Source of the DNA: G965218495 sp965218495
Lineage (GTDB): Bacteria > Bacteroidota > Rhodothermia > Rhodothermales > Bin80
DNA: 64,000 nucleotides
NCBI GenBank assembly: GCA_965218495.1
Contig: OZ244626.1
Coordinates: 4,340,001 to 4,404,000 of the forward strand
Direction: 5' to 3'
In this document: piece after piece, positions 9,643-19,436 of the stretch
Numbering within the stretch: the stretch's first letter is position 1
Layout: every line of letters starts with the position of its first letter
Translations under genes and position numbers: made by a program
Notes under the pieces: generated by a model
What the model saw: the letters and a program-made list of their open reading frames with translations, nothing else
Database searches by the model: none
What the model was told of the DNA's origin: nothing

Positions 9643-10916
9643 ACTATAGCTCTTTGAAATCCGGGCTAAGTCCAGGTAAACCCGTTATGTCAGAACCTGA
9701 TAGTGTCAGCCCGGCGGAAATCACTAATGGCCAATCCAGCCATAGCACCCTGTTTATCCCAACTAGCTATCGAGCGGGCCATGCAAAGGCGCGACCCAAG
9801 GACCGGGCCTTGGCAGACGCCTACGTTCGCAATACGACCATAGGCGATCCTGAATTGGACCCGGTGATCGAAGAATGCTCGTCGTTGTTGCGCCCAAGTG
9901 ATGTCTTCCGGTTCGTGCGAGCCGGTATTGAGCAGGACGCCGAAGTTTTGAGTAGGGCGCCCAGCAGTTTGCGCGAATTCTTCCATGAAGTAGATAACAC
10001 CAGACCACCCTGGCTGGACTACGAATTGTTTCGGCCTGCGAGCCGCGCCGTCTACAAGAACGCCAATCTGGTGCTTGGAGGTTTCGTCTCCGGCGCCCTT
10101 GTGGAAGGGTTTTCAACCTTGATAGCCAAATCTTTCCGGATCACGGGTCGTGTTGGGTCAGACAACACCAAGCGTCGCTTAGGCCATAATACTCGGCATC
10201 TGCTCGAGATCTTTTATCCTGACGGCATGCTGCGGCAGAACGACGGGTGGAAAATGACACTCCGTATCCGCGTTATCCACGCCAAGGTACGCTACCTGCT
10301 AAATCATTCCGATGACTGGGATGCGGAAGCTTGGGGCTGTCCTTTGAGCGCAGCCCATATAGGATTCGCCAATGCGGTGTTTTCCATGCGCGTCTTGCAT
10401 TTCGCCAAGCTGCTTGGTGCAAGATTCAGCCGGGAAGAGCAAGATAGCGTCATGGATGTGTACCGTTACGTAGGGTATTTGTTTGGCATCCCCGACGCCT
10501 TGCTGTTCGAGACGATGAAAGACGCCAAGCGGATCTTCAAAATCGGTTTGTTATGCGAGCCACCGCCCGACGAGGATTCAGCGGCTTTAGCCAATGCGCT
10601 AGTTCATGCCGTACCACGGGTCACCAGTGCTCAAAGTGAGGAGGAAGCAGAAGAACTGCTCAGGTTAGCATACTCACTTTCGCGAATTCTTGTTGGTCGG
10701 AAGCTGGCAAATACCTTTCAGTTTCCCAATTACAACGGCCTCTTCGCCCTCCTCTCGTTCCGAGGCGGCATATTTCTCGACAACATTCTCAAGGGCATAC
10801 AAGTCAGAAGGAGTAAGAACTTTACGGACCTGCTAGGGATTTCCTCGTACGACGAAACGGGGATCAGTTACAAATTGCCGACACACGTCAAGGATGCCCT
10901 GTCGCAGAATTGGTAA
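9639..10916 (+). CDS. MpaB/Lcp-type oxygenase family protein (DUF2236)
   Basis: 425-residue protein of the family that includes the haem-b latex-clearing oxygenase Lcp and the fungal ER-bound oxygenase MpaB. It is all-helical. The family core is visible as RRLGHNTRHLLEIFYPDG followed by RIRVIHAKVRYLL, whose histidine (about residue 214) matches the axial haem ligand position of Lcp-like proteins. After that comes the conserved FSMRVLHFAKLLG and YRYVGYLFGIPDALL. The substrate is unknown; family members cleave isoprenoid chains or act on lipidic substrates. The first ATG overlaps the preceding remnant's stop by 4 bases; a second start at residue 18 (MSEPDSVSPAE, 9690) is also possible. There is no signal peptide. 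Its neighbours are IS remnants, so it may be an acquired single gene. Confidence 0.8.
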   Translation: MNYSSLKSGLSPGKPVMSEPDSVSPAEITNGQSSHSTLFIPTSYRAGHAKARPKDRALADAYVRNTTIGDPELDPVIEECSSLLRPSDVFRFVRAGIEQDAEVLSRAPSSLREFFHEVDNTRPPWLDYELFRPASRAVYKNANLVLGGFVSGALVEGFSTLIAKSFRITGRVGSDNTKRRLGHNTRHLLEIFYPDGMLRQNDGWKMTLRIRVIHAKVRYLLNHSDDWDAEAWGCPLSAAHIGFANAVFSMRVLHFAKLLGARFSREEQDSVMDVYRYVGYLFGIPDALLFETMKDAKRIFKIGLLCEPPPDEDSAALANALVHAVPRVTSAQSEEEAEELLRLAYSLSRILVGRKLANTFQFPNYNGLFALLSFRGGIFLDNILKGIQVRRSKNFTDLLGISSYDETGISYKLPTHVKDALSQNW

Positions 10917-11831
10917 TGCCGGAATAAATTCGGCAGTCGTGTCAATGTGTGCGAGAATTGTTGCTACCGGGCTCCGGTAGGTGTCAACAGCAAGTAGGAC
11001 AATTTCGCCTGGCATTTAGTTGTGCGCACGTGGCCCATACGGACTGCAACGGGTCGCTATTGGAGCTGAACTTGTGAATTCGCCAGCCCTGGTCCTCGCG
11101 TGGGTTCCGGTGGCCTGAGTGCCGCCGGCTGGTTGATCCAAATCTATGCTCCGCCGGTATTTTCACCGGCTCTGCTAACCGCGTCAGGTGTGCGGTCGTG
11201 ATCACCCGCACAACCGCTTTGGGCGTCTTGCCGCATCTAGTACCACGCCGCAAGCAAGTCCGAAATAGTGCACACAGTGCGGTTATGCTCTACTGCATGG
11301 AACGCCCCGCTAACCATGCGGTCAACGGCTCCCCAAGCCGGCTCCAACTGCCCCCGGCAGAATGGCCCCGATATGGAAGTCGAATGTTGGGCGTATTGCC
11401 TCGCGAAAGAGGAGCTTTCACGTTCTGGCGGCCACTGCATAGCAATCAGGCAATAGCAATACGCGCGCGGCGACCTCATAACCGACAACGTAATGTAGCG
11501 CCTGAACCCTCCTCAATGCTCCATCCTGCCTCTGAACGCAGGCGTTTCCTTGTTTTGGGATGATCTTGCCCACTGCGGCCAAATCAATGCTGTTGCGCTG
11601 ACCTGTTGCGGCGCGGCGGGCATGAAAAGCTGGTACGGCCCGCCCCTCAAGTGCCAGTACTAGTGAGTCCACGGTACTGGCGTCTGCGAACAGGCTAAGC
11701 AGGCCATATGACCGCGTCGCTTCTGCGCTGTCAATTTTGCTACAGCTAGCCGACACCCGGTGCCATGAGTATGGCCGGGACCAGGTCGCGGGCGATCTCA
11801 GACCCTATAGGGGATGGCATGATCGTTTGCA
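10917..11831. other. 915-bp stretch without a recognisable gene
   Basis: No intact gene or RNA was recognised. A leftward open frame at 11418-11756 (112 residues) reads fairly smoothly but resembles nothing I know. Short frames elsewhere have no ribosome-binding signals. Probably decayed sequence. Confidence 0.5.
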
Positions 11832-12878
11832 CTACGGCGCAACAAACTGGTAGACATCAACATAAGGATTGGGCAACTCGCCCTGACTGTCCATGCCTGG
11901 GTGAACCACGTGATAGACCAAACCGTTTTCTCCGTGAATGAATAACGGCTGGAGTCCTAGTTCTTCAGCAACCAGTTTGCCGTCTTTGGTGAAGACTTGG
12001 TACCCGCCCCCACGCTGACTTCCGTTAACGTACTGAACCATGAATGTCTGGTCAGTAAGCTCAAAAATGCTCCACGTGGCCGTGGCCGTAGCACCCCATT
12101 CCCTCACAACTTTGAAAGCCTGCCAGGAAATACCACTCGGCAGATCAGACGGCAGATCCCGGCGGGGCGATCGAAACCACGAGCTGCGTTTCGAAATCCT
12201 GTCCACAAGAGTACCGTCCAAGGCGATCTTCAGTATGTCGGGTCCTAGCGCCGAAGCGTAGAAGAGGTGCGCCCCATCGGCAATGAGACCGCCGGAGCTG
12301 AACTGCAAATCAGCATTGGGATACTTGGACAGAGGCAGCGGAAACTCCATAAGGGTCTGTCCAGTGGCACTCATGTACCGCATTACTCGGTCCGGCCAAA
12401 CATAAGCACCATAGAGCGCGCCCGTTGGATCAATGTCGAGGAATGTTGAGACTGGCATAACGAATTCACGGTCAGCGCTACCCAGGCATGCTCCCTCTGT
12501 CGTGAAGCGATATCCCCACTGCCCCGCATTTGTATTGAGTACAAGAATGAACTCGTTGCTCCCGAACTTAGCACCCATTGGCCTAAAGGTGAATCCCGGG
12601 TGACAGGTTCGTGGATCCAGTGAAGCCAGTAGCGTGCCAGTCGCGTCAAACAGCAAGACTTGTGCGCCCTGTCGGTCTACTATAAGCCACCGGCCAGCCG
12701 GATCTATATCAATCCGGTCGATGGTCCCTATCAGCAGCGTATCCGGTTCATCAAACCGGACAGTTCTGACCTTCTCGAAGTACTTCAATTCGTCAATCGG
12801 TGTATGCTGTGCACGCACGCCTGGCGCCATGAATGCCGTCAATAGGATCGCACCAACTAGCAAGAGACCGCGGTGCAT
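11832..12878 (-). CDS. Secreted six-bladed beta-propeller protein
   Basis: Exported protein predicted to fold as a six-bladed beta-propeller of the NHL/BF3867-like type. I chose the start at 12878 because it gives a clean signal peptide (MHRGLLLVGAILLTAFMAP, cut after VRAQ); a longer reading frame runs to 13067 but its extra 63 residues look non-coding. Blade-like repeats appear as IDRIDIDPAGRWLIVDRQGA and VLLFDATGTLLASLD, then FLDIDPTGALYGAYVWPDRV. Unlike the other propellers in this window it lacks the G-x-GPGEF motif. Function is unknown; such proteins in Bacteroidota-like genomes are usually periplasmic or outer-membrane binding modules. It stands alone between IS remnants. Confidence 0.75.
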   Translation of the reverse strand: MHRGLLLVGAILLTAFMAPGVRAQHTPIDELKYFEKVRTVRFDEPDTLLIGTIDRIDIDPAGRWLIVDRQGAQVLLFDATGTLLASLDPRTCHPGFTFRPMGAKFGSNEFILVLNTNAGQWGYRFTTEGACLGSADREFVMPVSTFLDIDPTGALYGAYVWPDRVMRYMSATGQTLMEFPLPLSKYPNADLQFSSGGLIADGAHLFYASALGPDILKIALDGTLVDRISKRSSWFRSPRRDLPSDLPSGISWQAFKVVREWGATATATWSIFELTDQTFMVQYVNGSQRGGGYQVFTKDGKLVAEELGLQPLFIHGENGLVYHVVHPGMDSQGELPNPYVDVYQFVAP

Positions 12879-13064
12879 CTGAAGGTGTTTTAGGCCGTCC
12901 GCGAGGTGGGGCTGCATTGCGCTAGGCCAGGTATGTGCCAACGTTCGTGTGACAGTTGCTGCCATGATATTAGGGAGCATTTTCGGCTTCGCAGGTCCCA
13001 ATTCGATCCAGCGGCTCAATGCGTCCGTTGCCCACTTCATGTGTGCTAGTTGGCTGCCGGGTAC

Positions 13065-13773
13065 CATACGGGTCCGGTGGTTTGTTGATCCATACCTGCT
13101 TTGGCGGCATGGTCACCTTCGGCATGCCTCGTACGATGCGCTCCGGATGCTGTGCACAGGCCTCTTCCAGCGCCTGCTGTCTAAAGGCTTCCCCCAGTCC
13201 AGCGTGCGCCACGTCGGGCACCAAATTCGCGACTCCCCTGCGGTAGTGGCAATGGTTGCACCAGTATAAGAAGTGCCCGGCACAGGCTTTGGCATCTTCC
13301 TGCAAGCAGGAGCGGCCTGCGTATGCCGGACGGTAGTTCGTCGTATTGAATTGCGATTCCAAGTAGCGGTTATCATTGGAGTTACAAGGCCGCGAGTGCG
13401 ATTCTTCGACGGCCAAGCACTCCGGCAAACGATGCGGCGGATGCATGCGCTGATTGCGCCCTTCGCGGATCTGGTCATATTCAGCCAGAATACGGTATAC
13501 GGTCCGCCAGTTTCACACGTAGCGGTATTCGTCAACGAGCGTAGCATAAGTCTGACGGGGAGACATTGCGCAGTACCGTTCGCTGTTGAGCACGGCGCGG
13601 ACCTGCATGCGCTCCGCTTCGCCGAGGTAGCGTCCCCTGCGGCGCTTCTTGCGCTGACGCGGCTGCGCCTTCTGCGCCATCGTACGGTACTACCACGTGC
13701 GGGACACTCCCATCAACCGACAAGCTTGCGCCTACTCCAGGGCGAGGAACCGCATAGTACGCTCCTTTATCAT
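13065..13773 (-). pseudogene. IS3-family OrfB (integrase-type transposase), decayed, catalytic core deleted
   Basis: Reading leftwards from the ATG at 13773, three pieces of IS3 OrfB are recognisable. The N-terminal part (ACRLMGVSRTW and RAVLNSERYCAMSPRQTYAT) is broken by two in-frame TAG stops and a TGA. A shifted frame continues with VYRILAEYDQIREGRNQRMH, then a C-terminal part with ESHSRPCNSNDN, ESQFNTTNYRPAYAGR and AQHPERIVRGMPK, ending at QVWINKPPD. The segment between MHPPHRLPECLA and ESHSRP is missing: this removes about 80 residues, including both catalytic aspartates. It cannot be functional. Confidence 0.75.
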
Positions 13774-14336
13774 AGCTACACGCCCAGTGCGGTCTCGTCG
13801 GTCTCAAGTAGCACGCAGAAATTTTTGAACCTCAATGACCGTCACCGCCTTCGTTAGCTTTCGCTACAACGCATGCTTCTACGCGGCCGTTTGCCGCCTT
13901 CGTTTGGGGCGAGGTTCGACCTCAATAGGTGGAAGGTCAGCATGACTGTTATGGAACGTACATGGAGGATTTTCCGCTGGGCAAACGGCTAATCAGGAAA
14001 AGTGAATCGCCTAAATCGGCTGCCGGTGGCAGATCCGACGTTGCTCCCCATTTTCTCAAGTAGCAGTGCAACCTACATTATAGGCACACACGGCATTTAG
14101 GCCTGCGGGCTCCGGTGGTCACAACCGACTCTTAGCCAGCCTCAGGGATATCACCGATGGCCCAATGCATTAGACACGTCTTGTCCGCGCCATGCTGCGG
14201 AACAGACTACCCCGTGGCTTGACTGCATGGCCGAATCAGCTCATCTTGCCGGGATCGTATTGTAAAGGGCGTCACGTTCGGCGCGTTTCGTGCATAAAAT
14301 GCGCGACGTGTAAAAGCCGCAAACGAGACGCCCCTG
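13774..14336. other. 563-bp stretch without a recognisable gene
   Basis: Upstream flank of the conjugation cluster. I see no intact coding frame, tRNA or trbB/C/D remnant here. The base composition changes to the GC-rich pattern of the trb genes near 14330. Confidence 0.5.
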
Positions 14337-16763
14337 ATGGATCCATTCAGCTTTTTGGGCGGCACCCTGCTTGGCGCCAGCGCCTGGCAGGCGGCCCGGC
14401 GCTTGGGCATCCCGCGCGAACCTCGCGAAGGCCTGGGCGACCTGCTTGGATGGGCCTTTCTTATCGTCGATGGCGTGGTGCTCATGAAGGACGGCTCCTT
14501 CCTGGCTGGCATGACGCTGCGCGGAAGAGACCTGGAAAGTGCGTCCGCCGAAGAAGTCAATCGGGCCGCGCAAGCTGCCCACGAAGCATTAGCGCTCCTT
14601 GGGGAAGGCTACGCCCTAGAAGTGAACGTGCACCGCCGCGAACGGCGGGAATTCCCGCTGGTAGCGCAGAGCCACTTTCCTACACTGGCGCTGCGCCAGG
14701 TCGAAATGGAACGCCGCGACCAGTTCCTGAAACCCGGCGAGCACTACGAATCACAAAACACCATCCTCCTTTCCTATACGCCGCCCAAAGACAACCTGCG
14801 CCGATGGGAGCGGCTGGTCGTGAGTGGAAGCCAGTCGCGACTCGACTACACGCAGATCCTGGAGCGCTTCAAGACCATGCTGCAGGAGGTGCGGTCGCAC
14901 CTGGGGGCGACCTTTTTTGTTGACGCGCTTGGCAGTCGGGACCTCTTGACTGAGTGTCACCGGTGCCTGACCGGCGTGCATGACCCGGTCGCGGCGCAAA
15001 GCAGCTACCTCAGCCAGGCGCTCGCTTCCAGCGACTTCACTACCGGCTACGTGCCATTCCTTGCGAATCAACATGTATTCATCCTGGCCATTACGTCACT
15101 TGGTGCCTTCACCCAGGTGGCCAAAGGGGATTTTTTCAACGGCCTGCGCGAAGAGGCACGCTGGCATATGCGCTTTGTTTCGCTCAGCCGCGCCGAGGCG
15201 CAGCGCCGCATACGGAAGCTGCAGAACCGGTGGTTTCACCAGCGCGGGGGCCTGCGAGCTCTGGCCGCCTATGAGGTTAAGAGCTCTATCGAAGACCAGG
15301 ATGCCGTCGAGATGCAACGCGAAACCGCCAGCGCCCTCGCCGAGGCCACTAGCGGCAAAGCCCGTTTCGGGTATTTCACAGGTGCAATAGTACTGCGTGA
15401 TAAGAGCGCTCACCGCGGCAGGGCGCGTGCCCAGGCAATGCTCCAAACGCTGCGCGATCAGGGATTTACGTGTACGCAGGAGTCTATCAACGCGACCGAC
15501 GCCCTCATTGGCAGCCTGCCCGGGCATGGCTATGCCAACTTGCGGCGGCCTCTGGTCTCCAGCCACAACGTGGCGCACCTCTTTCCTACCACGACGCCGT
15601 GGCCTGGCGAACGGACCTGTCCGAGCACGCTCTTCCCACCCGGCAGCCCTCCGCTCTTCTACGCGCGTGCGTGCGGCGCTACACCGTTCTGCGTGAACCT
15701 CTACCACGGCGATGTGGGGCATACACTCGTGGTAGGGGCAACGGGGGCGGGCAAAAGTGTCCTGGTTGGCTTTTTCACGCTGAGCTTTTTACGGTACGCT
15801 AAAAGCCGCGCCTTCGTCTTCGACATCGGCCGCTCACACCAGGTGCTCACGCGCGCTGCGCTGGGCATGCACCATGATCTGGGGAGCGACGCTGCACCGG
15901 CCCTCCAGCCGCTCAGGCACCTGGATAGCGACGAGGATCGAATGTGGTCACTGTCCTGGCTGGAAACCATCTTCGACCTCTCCGGCACGGCACTGTCGCC
16001 CAAAGATCGACTCGGCATAGGCAATGCGCTGGACCTTCTGGCGCAAAGCCCAGCCAACCAGCGCACGCTGACAGCCCTCTACGTGTGCCTGCCACGTCAC
16101 CTCCAAGACTCCATTGAGCCATATACGGTCAAGGGCACATACGGCCGGTTGCTGGATGGCATGGGAAAGGAGGCTGAAGCGACGCGACTCACATCGTTTG
16201 AGCTCGCAGGCATCCTGCCGCTTGGAGACACCGTCGTGGTACCGGTGCTACTCGCTCTCTTCCGGCAGATCGAAAGGTCCTTGGACGGCACTCCTACCCT
16301 GATTGTGATTGAAGAGGCGTGGGCCGCACTGATGCGGTCGACCTTCAGTGCGCGGATACGCCAGTGGCTCCTCACCCTGCGCAAGCGCAATGCCGCAGTC
16401 GTCATCGTGGCACACTCGGCGGGGCAGCTGCGCGCCCTCCCCAATGCCTCCAACGTCACCGAGTCTTGTCCTACCAGGATCCTGCTGCCCAACCCGGAGG
16501 CTCGTGTGCCCGAGCATGCCGAAGTCTACCGATTCCTGGACCTCGGAACCCGCGAAATCGACATCATAGCCACGGCGCAGCGCCGCCGCGAATACTACTA
16601 CAAGAGCCCCAGCGGGAGCCGCCTCTTCGAGCTCAACCTTGGGCCCAAGGCCCAGGCGCTGCTGATGCCGCTGCCGGGGCGAAGTACCCAAGAGTCCGCC
16701 AAAGCGCTTATCGCGCTCATGGACCGCCACGGAGAGTCTTTCCTTGACCACCTTGATACCTGA
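14337..16763 (+). CDS. trbE: Conjugal transfer ATPase TrbE (VirB4 family)
   Basis: 808-residue VirB4/TrbE-type ATPase that powers type IV secretion pilus assembly and substrate transfer at the inner membrane. The N-terminal CagE/TrbE domain spans roughly residues 30-400. The Walker A motif VGATGAGKSVL is near residue 465-475, and the Walker B segment TLIVIEEAWAAL near residue 658. A further conserved ATPase segment is NAAVVIVAHSAGQL. Length is normal for the family. It begins a run trbE-trbJ-trbL-trbF with 4-base spacings or overlaps, the gene order of P-type (IncP-like) mating systems. The usual upstream trbB, trbC and trbD and downstream trbG and trbI are missing, so the locus is a partial T4SS. 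Confidence 0.92.
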   Translation: MDPFSFLGGTLLGASAWQAARRLGIPREPREGLGDLLGWAFLIVDGVVLMKDGSFLAGMTLRGRDLESASAEEVNRAAQAAHEALALLGEGYALEVNVHRRERREFPLVAQSHFPTLALRQVEMERRDQFLKPGEHYESQNTILLSYTPPKDNLRRWERLVVSGSQSRLDYTQILERFKTMLQEVRSHLGATFFVDALGSRDLLTECHRCLTGVHDPVAAQSSYLSQALASSDFTTGYVPFLANQHVFILAITSLGAFTQVAKGDFFNGLREEARWHMRFVSLSRAEAQRRIRKLQNRWFHQRGGLRALAAYEVKSSIEDQDAVEMQRETASALAEATSGKARFGYFTGAIVLRDKSAHRGRARAQAMLQTLRDQGFTCTQESINATDALIGSLPGHGYANLRRPLVSSHNVAHLFPTTTPWPGERTCPSTLFPPGSPPLFYARACGATPFCVNLYHGDVGHTLVVGATGAGKSVLVGFFTLSFLRYAKSRAFVFDIGRSHQVLTRAALGMHHDLGSDAAPALQPLRHLDSDEDRMWSLSWLETIFDLSGTALSPKDRLGIGNALDLLAQSPANQRTLTALYVCLPRHLQDSIEPYTVKGTYGRLLDGMGKEAEATRLTSFELAGILPLGDTVVVPVLLALFRQIERSLDGTPTLIVIEEAWAALMRSTFSARIRQWLLTLRKRNAAVVIVAHSAGQLRALPNASNVTESCPTRILLPNPEARVPEHAEVYRFLDLGTREIDIIATAQRRREYYYKSPSGSRLFELNLGPKAQALLMPLPGRSTQESAKALIALMDRHGESFLDHLDT

Positions 16764-16767
16764 CCCG

Positions 16768-17499
16768 ATGAGAATCACACTGACCCTTGCTTGCCTATTC
16801 CTGGTCACATCCGCCCGTGCTCAGCTCCCTGTCTTCGATGCTGCAGTCGTGGCGAAAGCCGTGGCCACGATTGCGGAACTCAAGCAGCAGGTGCGCCTGC
16901 TGACTGAAGACCTTGCAGTGACCAAAGAGATCCGCACCACTACCACGGACCACTTTATGCGCTTTCAGCGCACGCTTACAAAACGCGGCGTGGTGGAATC
17001 GCTGCCCCTGGGCCGCATCGCCGAAGAAGTGGAAGCCGCGCTTTCTGGCGCGCTGAGCTACATGGAACCCCAAGAGTTGGACGACATCTTCGTGCTGTAT
17101 GCAATGCCGAGAGACCCACTGGCGTACGACCGCGAGGTCACCACTCGCTCCATGAATACGGTCGCGCACACTATGCAGGCCCTGACGGTTCATGGGGAGA
17201 ATCTGAGACGCACACATCAGGAGCTTGAGCGGTTCAAGCGCGAAATCGCTCAAAGCCCGGAGCCGCAGCAGATGATGGATGTCCAAGCCAGCCTGCAGGT
17301 GCTCGCGGCGCGCGAAGCGCTGCTCACGAGGCAAGCGCTCATGACCCTGACGAACATGGAAGCCATTCGCGCCGCGCATGAGCTCAACGAAAAGGCCCAG
17401 CGTAGGGCCATCTACAACACCTTCGTGGGGCAGACGAACTGGCTCGGCGATCCGAGCCAGTACGATGCCAGGTCGTTCTTGCGCATGCCTGGAGAGTAG
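16768..17499 (+). CDS. trbJ: P-type conjugative transfer protein TrbJ (VirB5-like)
   Basis: 243-residue periplasmic T4SS protein that is thought to contribute to the pilus. I chose the ATG at 16768, five bases after the trbE stop, because it gives a clean signal peptide (MRITLTLACLFLVTSARAQ). The mature protein is mainly helical and coiled-coil-like (VATIAELKQQVRLLTEDLA, then NLRRTHQELERFKREIAQS), as in TrbJ. The C-terminal part has the family-style repeat of helices ending near YNTFVGQTNWLGDP. It is followed after 3 bases by trbL, so the genes are surely co-transcribed. Confidence 0.85.
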   Translation: MRITLTLACLFLVTSARAQLPVFDAAVVAKAVATIAELKQQVRLLTEDLAVTKEIRTTTTDHFMRFQRTLTKRGVVESLPLGRIAEEVEAALSGALSYMEPQELDDIFVLYAMPRDPLAYDREVTTRSMNTVAHTMQALTVHGENLRRTHQELERFKREIAQSPEPQQMMDVQASLQVLAAREALLTRQALMTLTNMEAIRAAHELNEKAQRRAIYNTFVGQTNWLGDPSQYDARSFLRMPGE

Positions 17500-17502
17500 C
17501 CC

Positions 17503-18444
17503 ATGTTGTTACTTTTTTACTCGCTTGTGCCAATCCAGACGGCGCCGCAGAGCGCCATGCAAAACTGCGCTCCGACACAGCTCTTCGACTGTGCCCAAGA
17601 GGTTTTCCGTCTGACCACGGAAGGGTGGATCGACCGTGCTTTGGGCACGGCACAAACGCTCTTTGTAAGCCTGGCCATTCTCGAAATCGTCGTCACAGGG
17701 TACATATACTGGACGCGGCGACCGCAGGAGAACGACCTCATCGGGCAGTTTGCGCTGAAGCTTGGCATCCTGGCGTTCGTGCTTGGCCTCCTGTCTACAT
17801 ACCACCACTGGCTTCCACTGGTGCCCAAAGCATTCGGCGAAGGCGCGATGCATATCGGCGGCGACGTCGTAACTCAGCTCTCACCGACGCACTTGGTAAA
17901 CGTCGGTCTGAACATCTTTCTGAGCACGCTGAAGGCCCTAGGGCTGACGTCGGACATCATAGTCGTCCTGACGTTTGTGCCGGCCCTCATAATCCTGCTG
18001 TGCTTTGTGATCCTGGCTGCGCTGCTTTTGGTCACCCTCGTCGAAAGCTACATCGTGGTCACGGGCGGCCTCTTCTTTGTGGGGTTTATGGCCTTTCGGG
18101 GAACCGCTCCCTTGGGTGAGGGCTACCTGCAATACATCGTGTATGTCGGCGTCAAGCTCTTCTTTCTGATCCTCGTTGCCAGCGTTTCCGCTAGTATCGG
18201 CGATGACATGGTGACTCTCTTGTCGCGGTATGATAACCTCTGGCTGGAAGTCATCGAGAATCTCTTTCAGCTTAATCCGCGCGGCGCGGCCCAGGCGGTG
18301 ACTTCCCGTCTGGGATTCCTGTGGTCTATCACGGCCGTGTCCATCCTTCTGGCCGTCCTTGGCATCACGCTCCCCGAGCGTATCGCCGAAAAGATCAGCC
18401 GAAACATGTCCTTTAACCTCAAGGGCGTGCTTCAGCGCCTATGA
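17503..18444 (+). CDS. trbL: P-type conjugative transfer protein TrbL (VirB6-like), polytopic membrane protein
   Basis: 313-residue inner-membrane protein of the conjugation channel. At least five membrane helices are apparent, among them TLFVSLAILEIVVTGYIYW, FVPALIILLCFVILAALLLV and VGVKLFFLILVASVSASIG, plus a last helix before the basic tail (ITAVSILLAVLGITLPERIA). This matches TrbL/VirB6, although full-length TrbL of IncP plasmids is longer because of a C-terminal hydrophilic tail that is short here. Its stop overlaps the trbF start by 4 bases. Confidence 0.85.
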   Translation: MLLLFYSLVPIQTAPQSAMQNCAPTQLFDCAQEVFRLTTEGWIDRALGTAQTLFVSLAILEIVVTGYIYWTRRPQENDLIGQFALKLGILAFVLGLLSTYHHWLPLVPKAFGEGAMHIGGDVVTQLSPTHLVNVGLNIFLSTLKALGLTSDIIVVLTFVPALIILLCFVILAALLLVTLVESYIVVTGGLFFVGFMAFRGTAPLGEGYLQYIVYVGVKLFFLILVASVSASIGDDMVTLLSRYDNLWLEVIENLFQLNPRGAAQAVTSRLGFLWSITAVSILLAVLGITLPERIAEKISRNMSFNLKGVLQRL

Positions 18445-19166
18445 AATGGGTTGCGGCAGCCTGGAAGCGGCTGGTGCGTGCACGGCACCCAAACGCGGCG
18501 CCGCCAGCTGAAGGTCACCCGTACCTGCAGGGCCGGTACGCCTTTGAACGCCTCTTTGGAGACCTCGCCCGCAGCCGCCGCAACTGGCAGGCCGTAGCTA
18601 TCACCGCGCTGGCCGCCAACGTAGCACTAACCATTGGCTTTATAGTTCTGGCCCGCGCACACACAATCGTGCCGTATGTGGTGGAGGTGGATGCGCTCGG
18701 CGAGGTCCGGGTGTCCGCAAAGCTTGCGCAGGCCAAGCCGCCAGAGCGCACAACGCAGGTTGCACTGCGCCGATTCGTGCACAACCTGCGCACCGTGCCC
18801 AGCGATTTGCGGCTGCTGAATGTGCAGCTCGGACGGGCGCAAGCTTTCGTGGCCGGGCATGCACTGACCACCTTCACCCGCGAGGTGCGTGGCAACAGTG
18901 AGGAGCTGGAACATATGCTGCGGCGCGGCGAGACGCGCTACGTGGACGAAATTTCCAGCATCCTCAAGGTCCCGGGCGAAGCCGGCGTGTACCGCGTTGC
19001 CTGGCGCGAGACTGACAACATCCACCATGAACAAGCTACGCGCGGATACGAAGGACACTTTAAGGTGCGTATCATCGCACCGGATTCGCCCGAAATCCTT
19101 CTCGACAATCCGCTCGGCATCTTTGTGACCGACTACACTTGGTCGGAAACCAGCAGCCTCCCGTGA
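18441..19166 (+). CDS. trbF: Conjugal transfer protein TrbF (VirB8-like)
   Basis: 241-residue bitopic protein with a cytoplasmic N-terminus, one membrane helix (AVAITALAANVALTIGFIVL, about residues 52-71) and a periplasmic VirB8-like domain with the family pattern VVEVDALGEVRVSA and a C-terminal strand region ending NPLGIFVTDYTWSE. VirB8/TrbF proteins nucleate the T4SS core. It is the last recognisable gene of the run. In a complete trb operon trbG and trbI would follow, but after an ATG at 19176 only 29 codons remain open, so the operon appears to be broken here. Confidence 0.88.
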   Translation: MKWVAAAWKRLVRARHPNAAPPAEGHPYLQGRYAFERLFGDLARSRRNWQAVAITALAANVALTIGFIVLARAHTIVPYVVEVDALGEVRVSAKLAQAKPPERTTQVALRRFVHNLRTVPSDLRLLNVQLGRAQAFVAGHALTTFTREVRGNSEELEHMLRRGETRYVDEISSILKVPGEAGVYRVAWRETDNIHHEQATRGYEGHFKVRIIAPDSPEILLDNPLGIFVTDYTWSETSSLP

Positions 19167-19436
19167 GGTGCCTACATGAACATGCCGCCTGCTATTTCCA
19201 TTGCACAAGGTTCTTCCACTCGCCAAGTTCGGACGACTCCACTGGGGGGCACCGCATGCGCCTGACATCATCAATCGAATTTCCCGCTCAACGGTTGGAT
19301 ACTTGCTAGAAATAGACATGGACACGTACACCTCGGCACCCACAAACCCCCTTACCCAGCCTGCGGACACCCGTCACTCGGTGACCCACACGTGTAACCC
19401 CGACAACCCGCGACAACAACTTATGAGCTTGAATAA

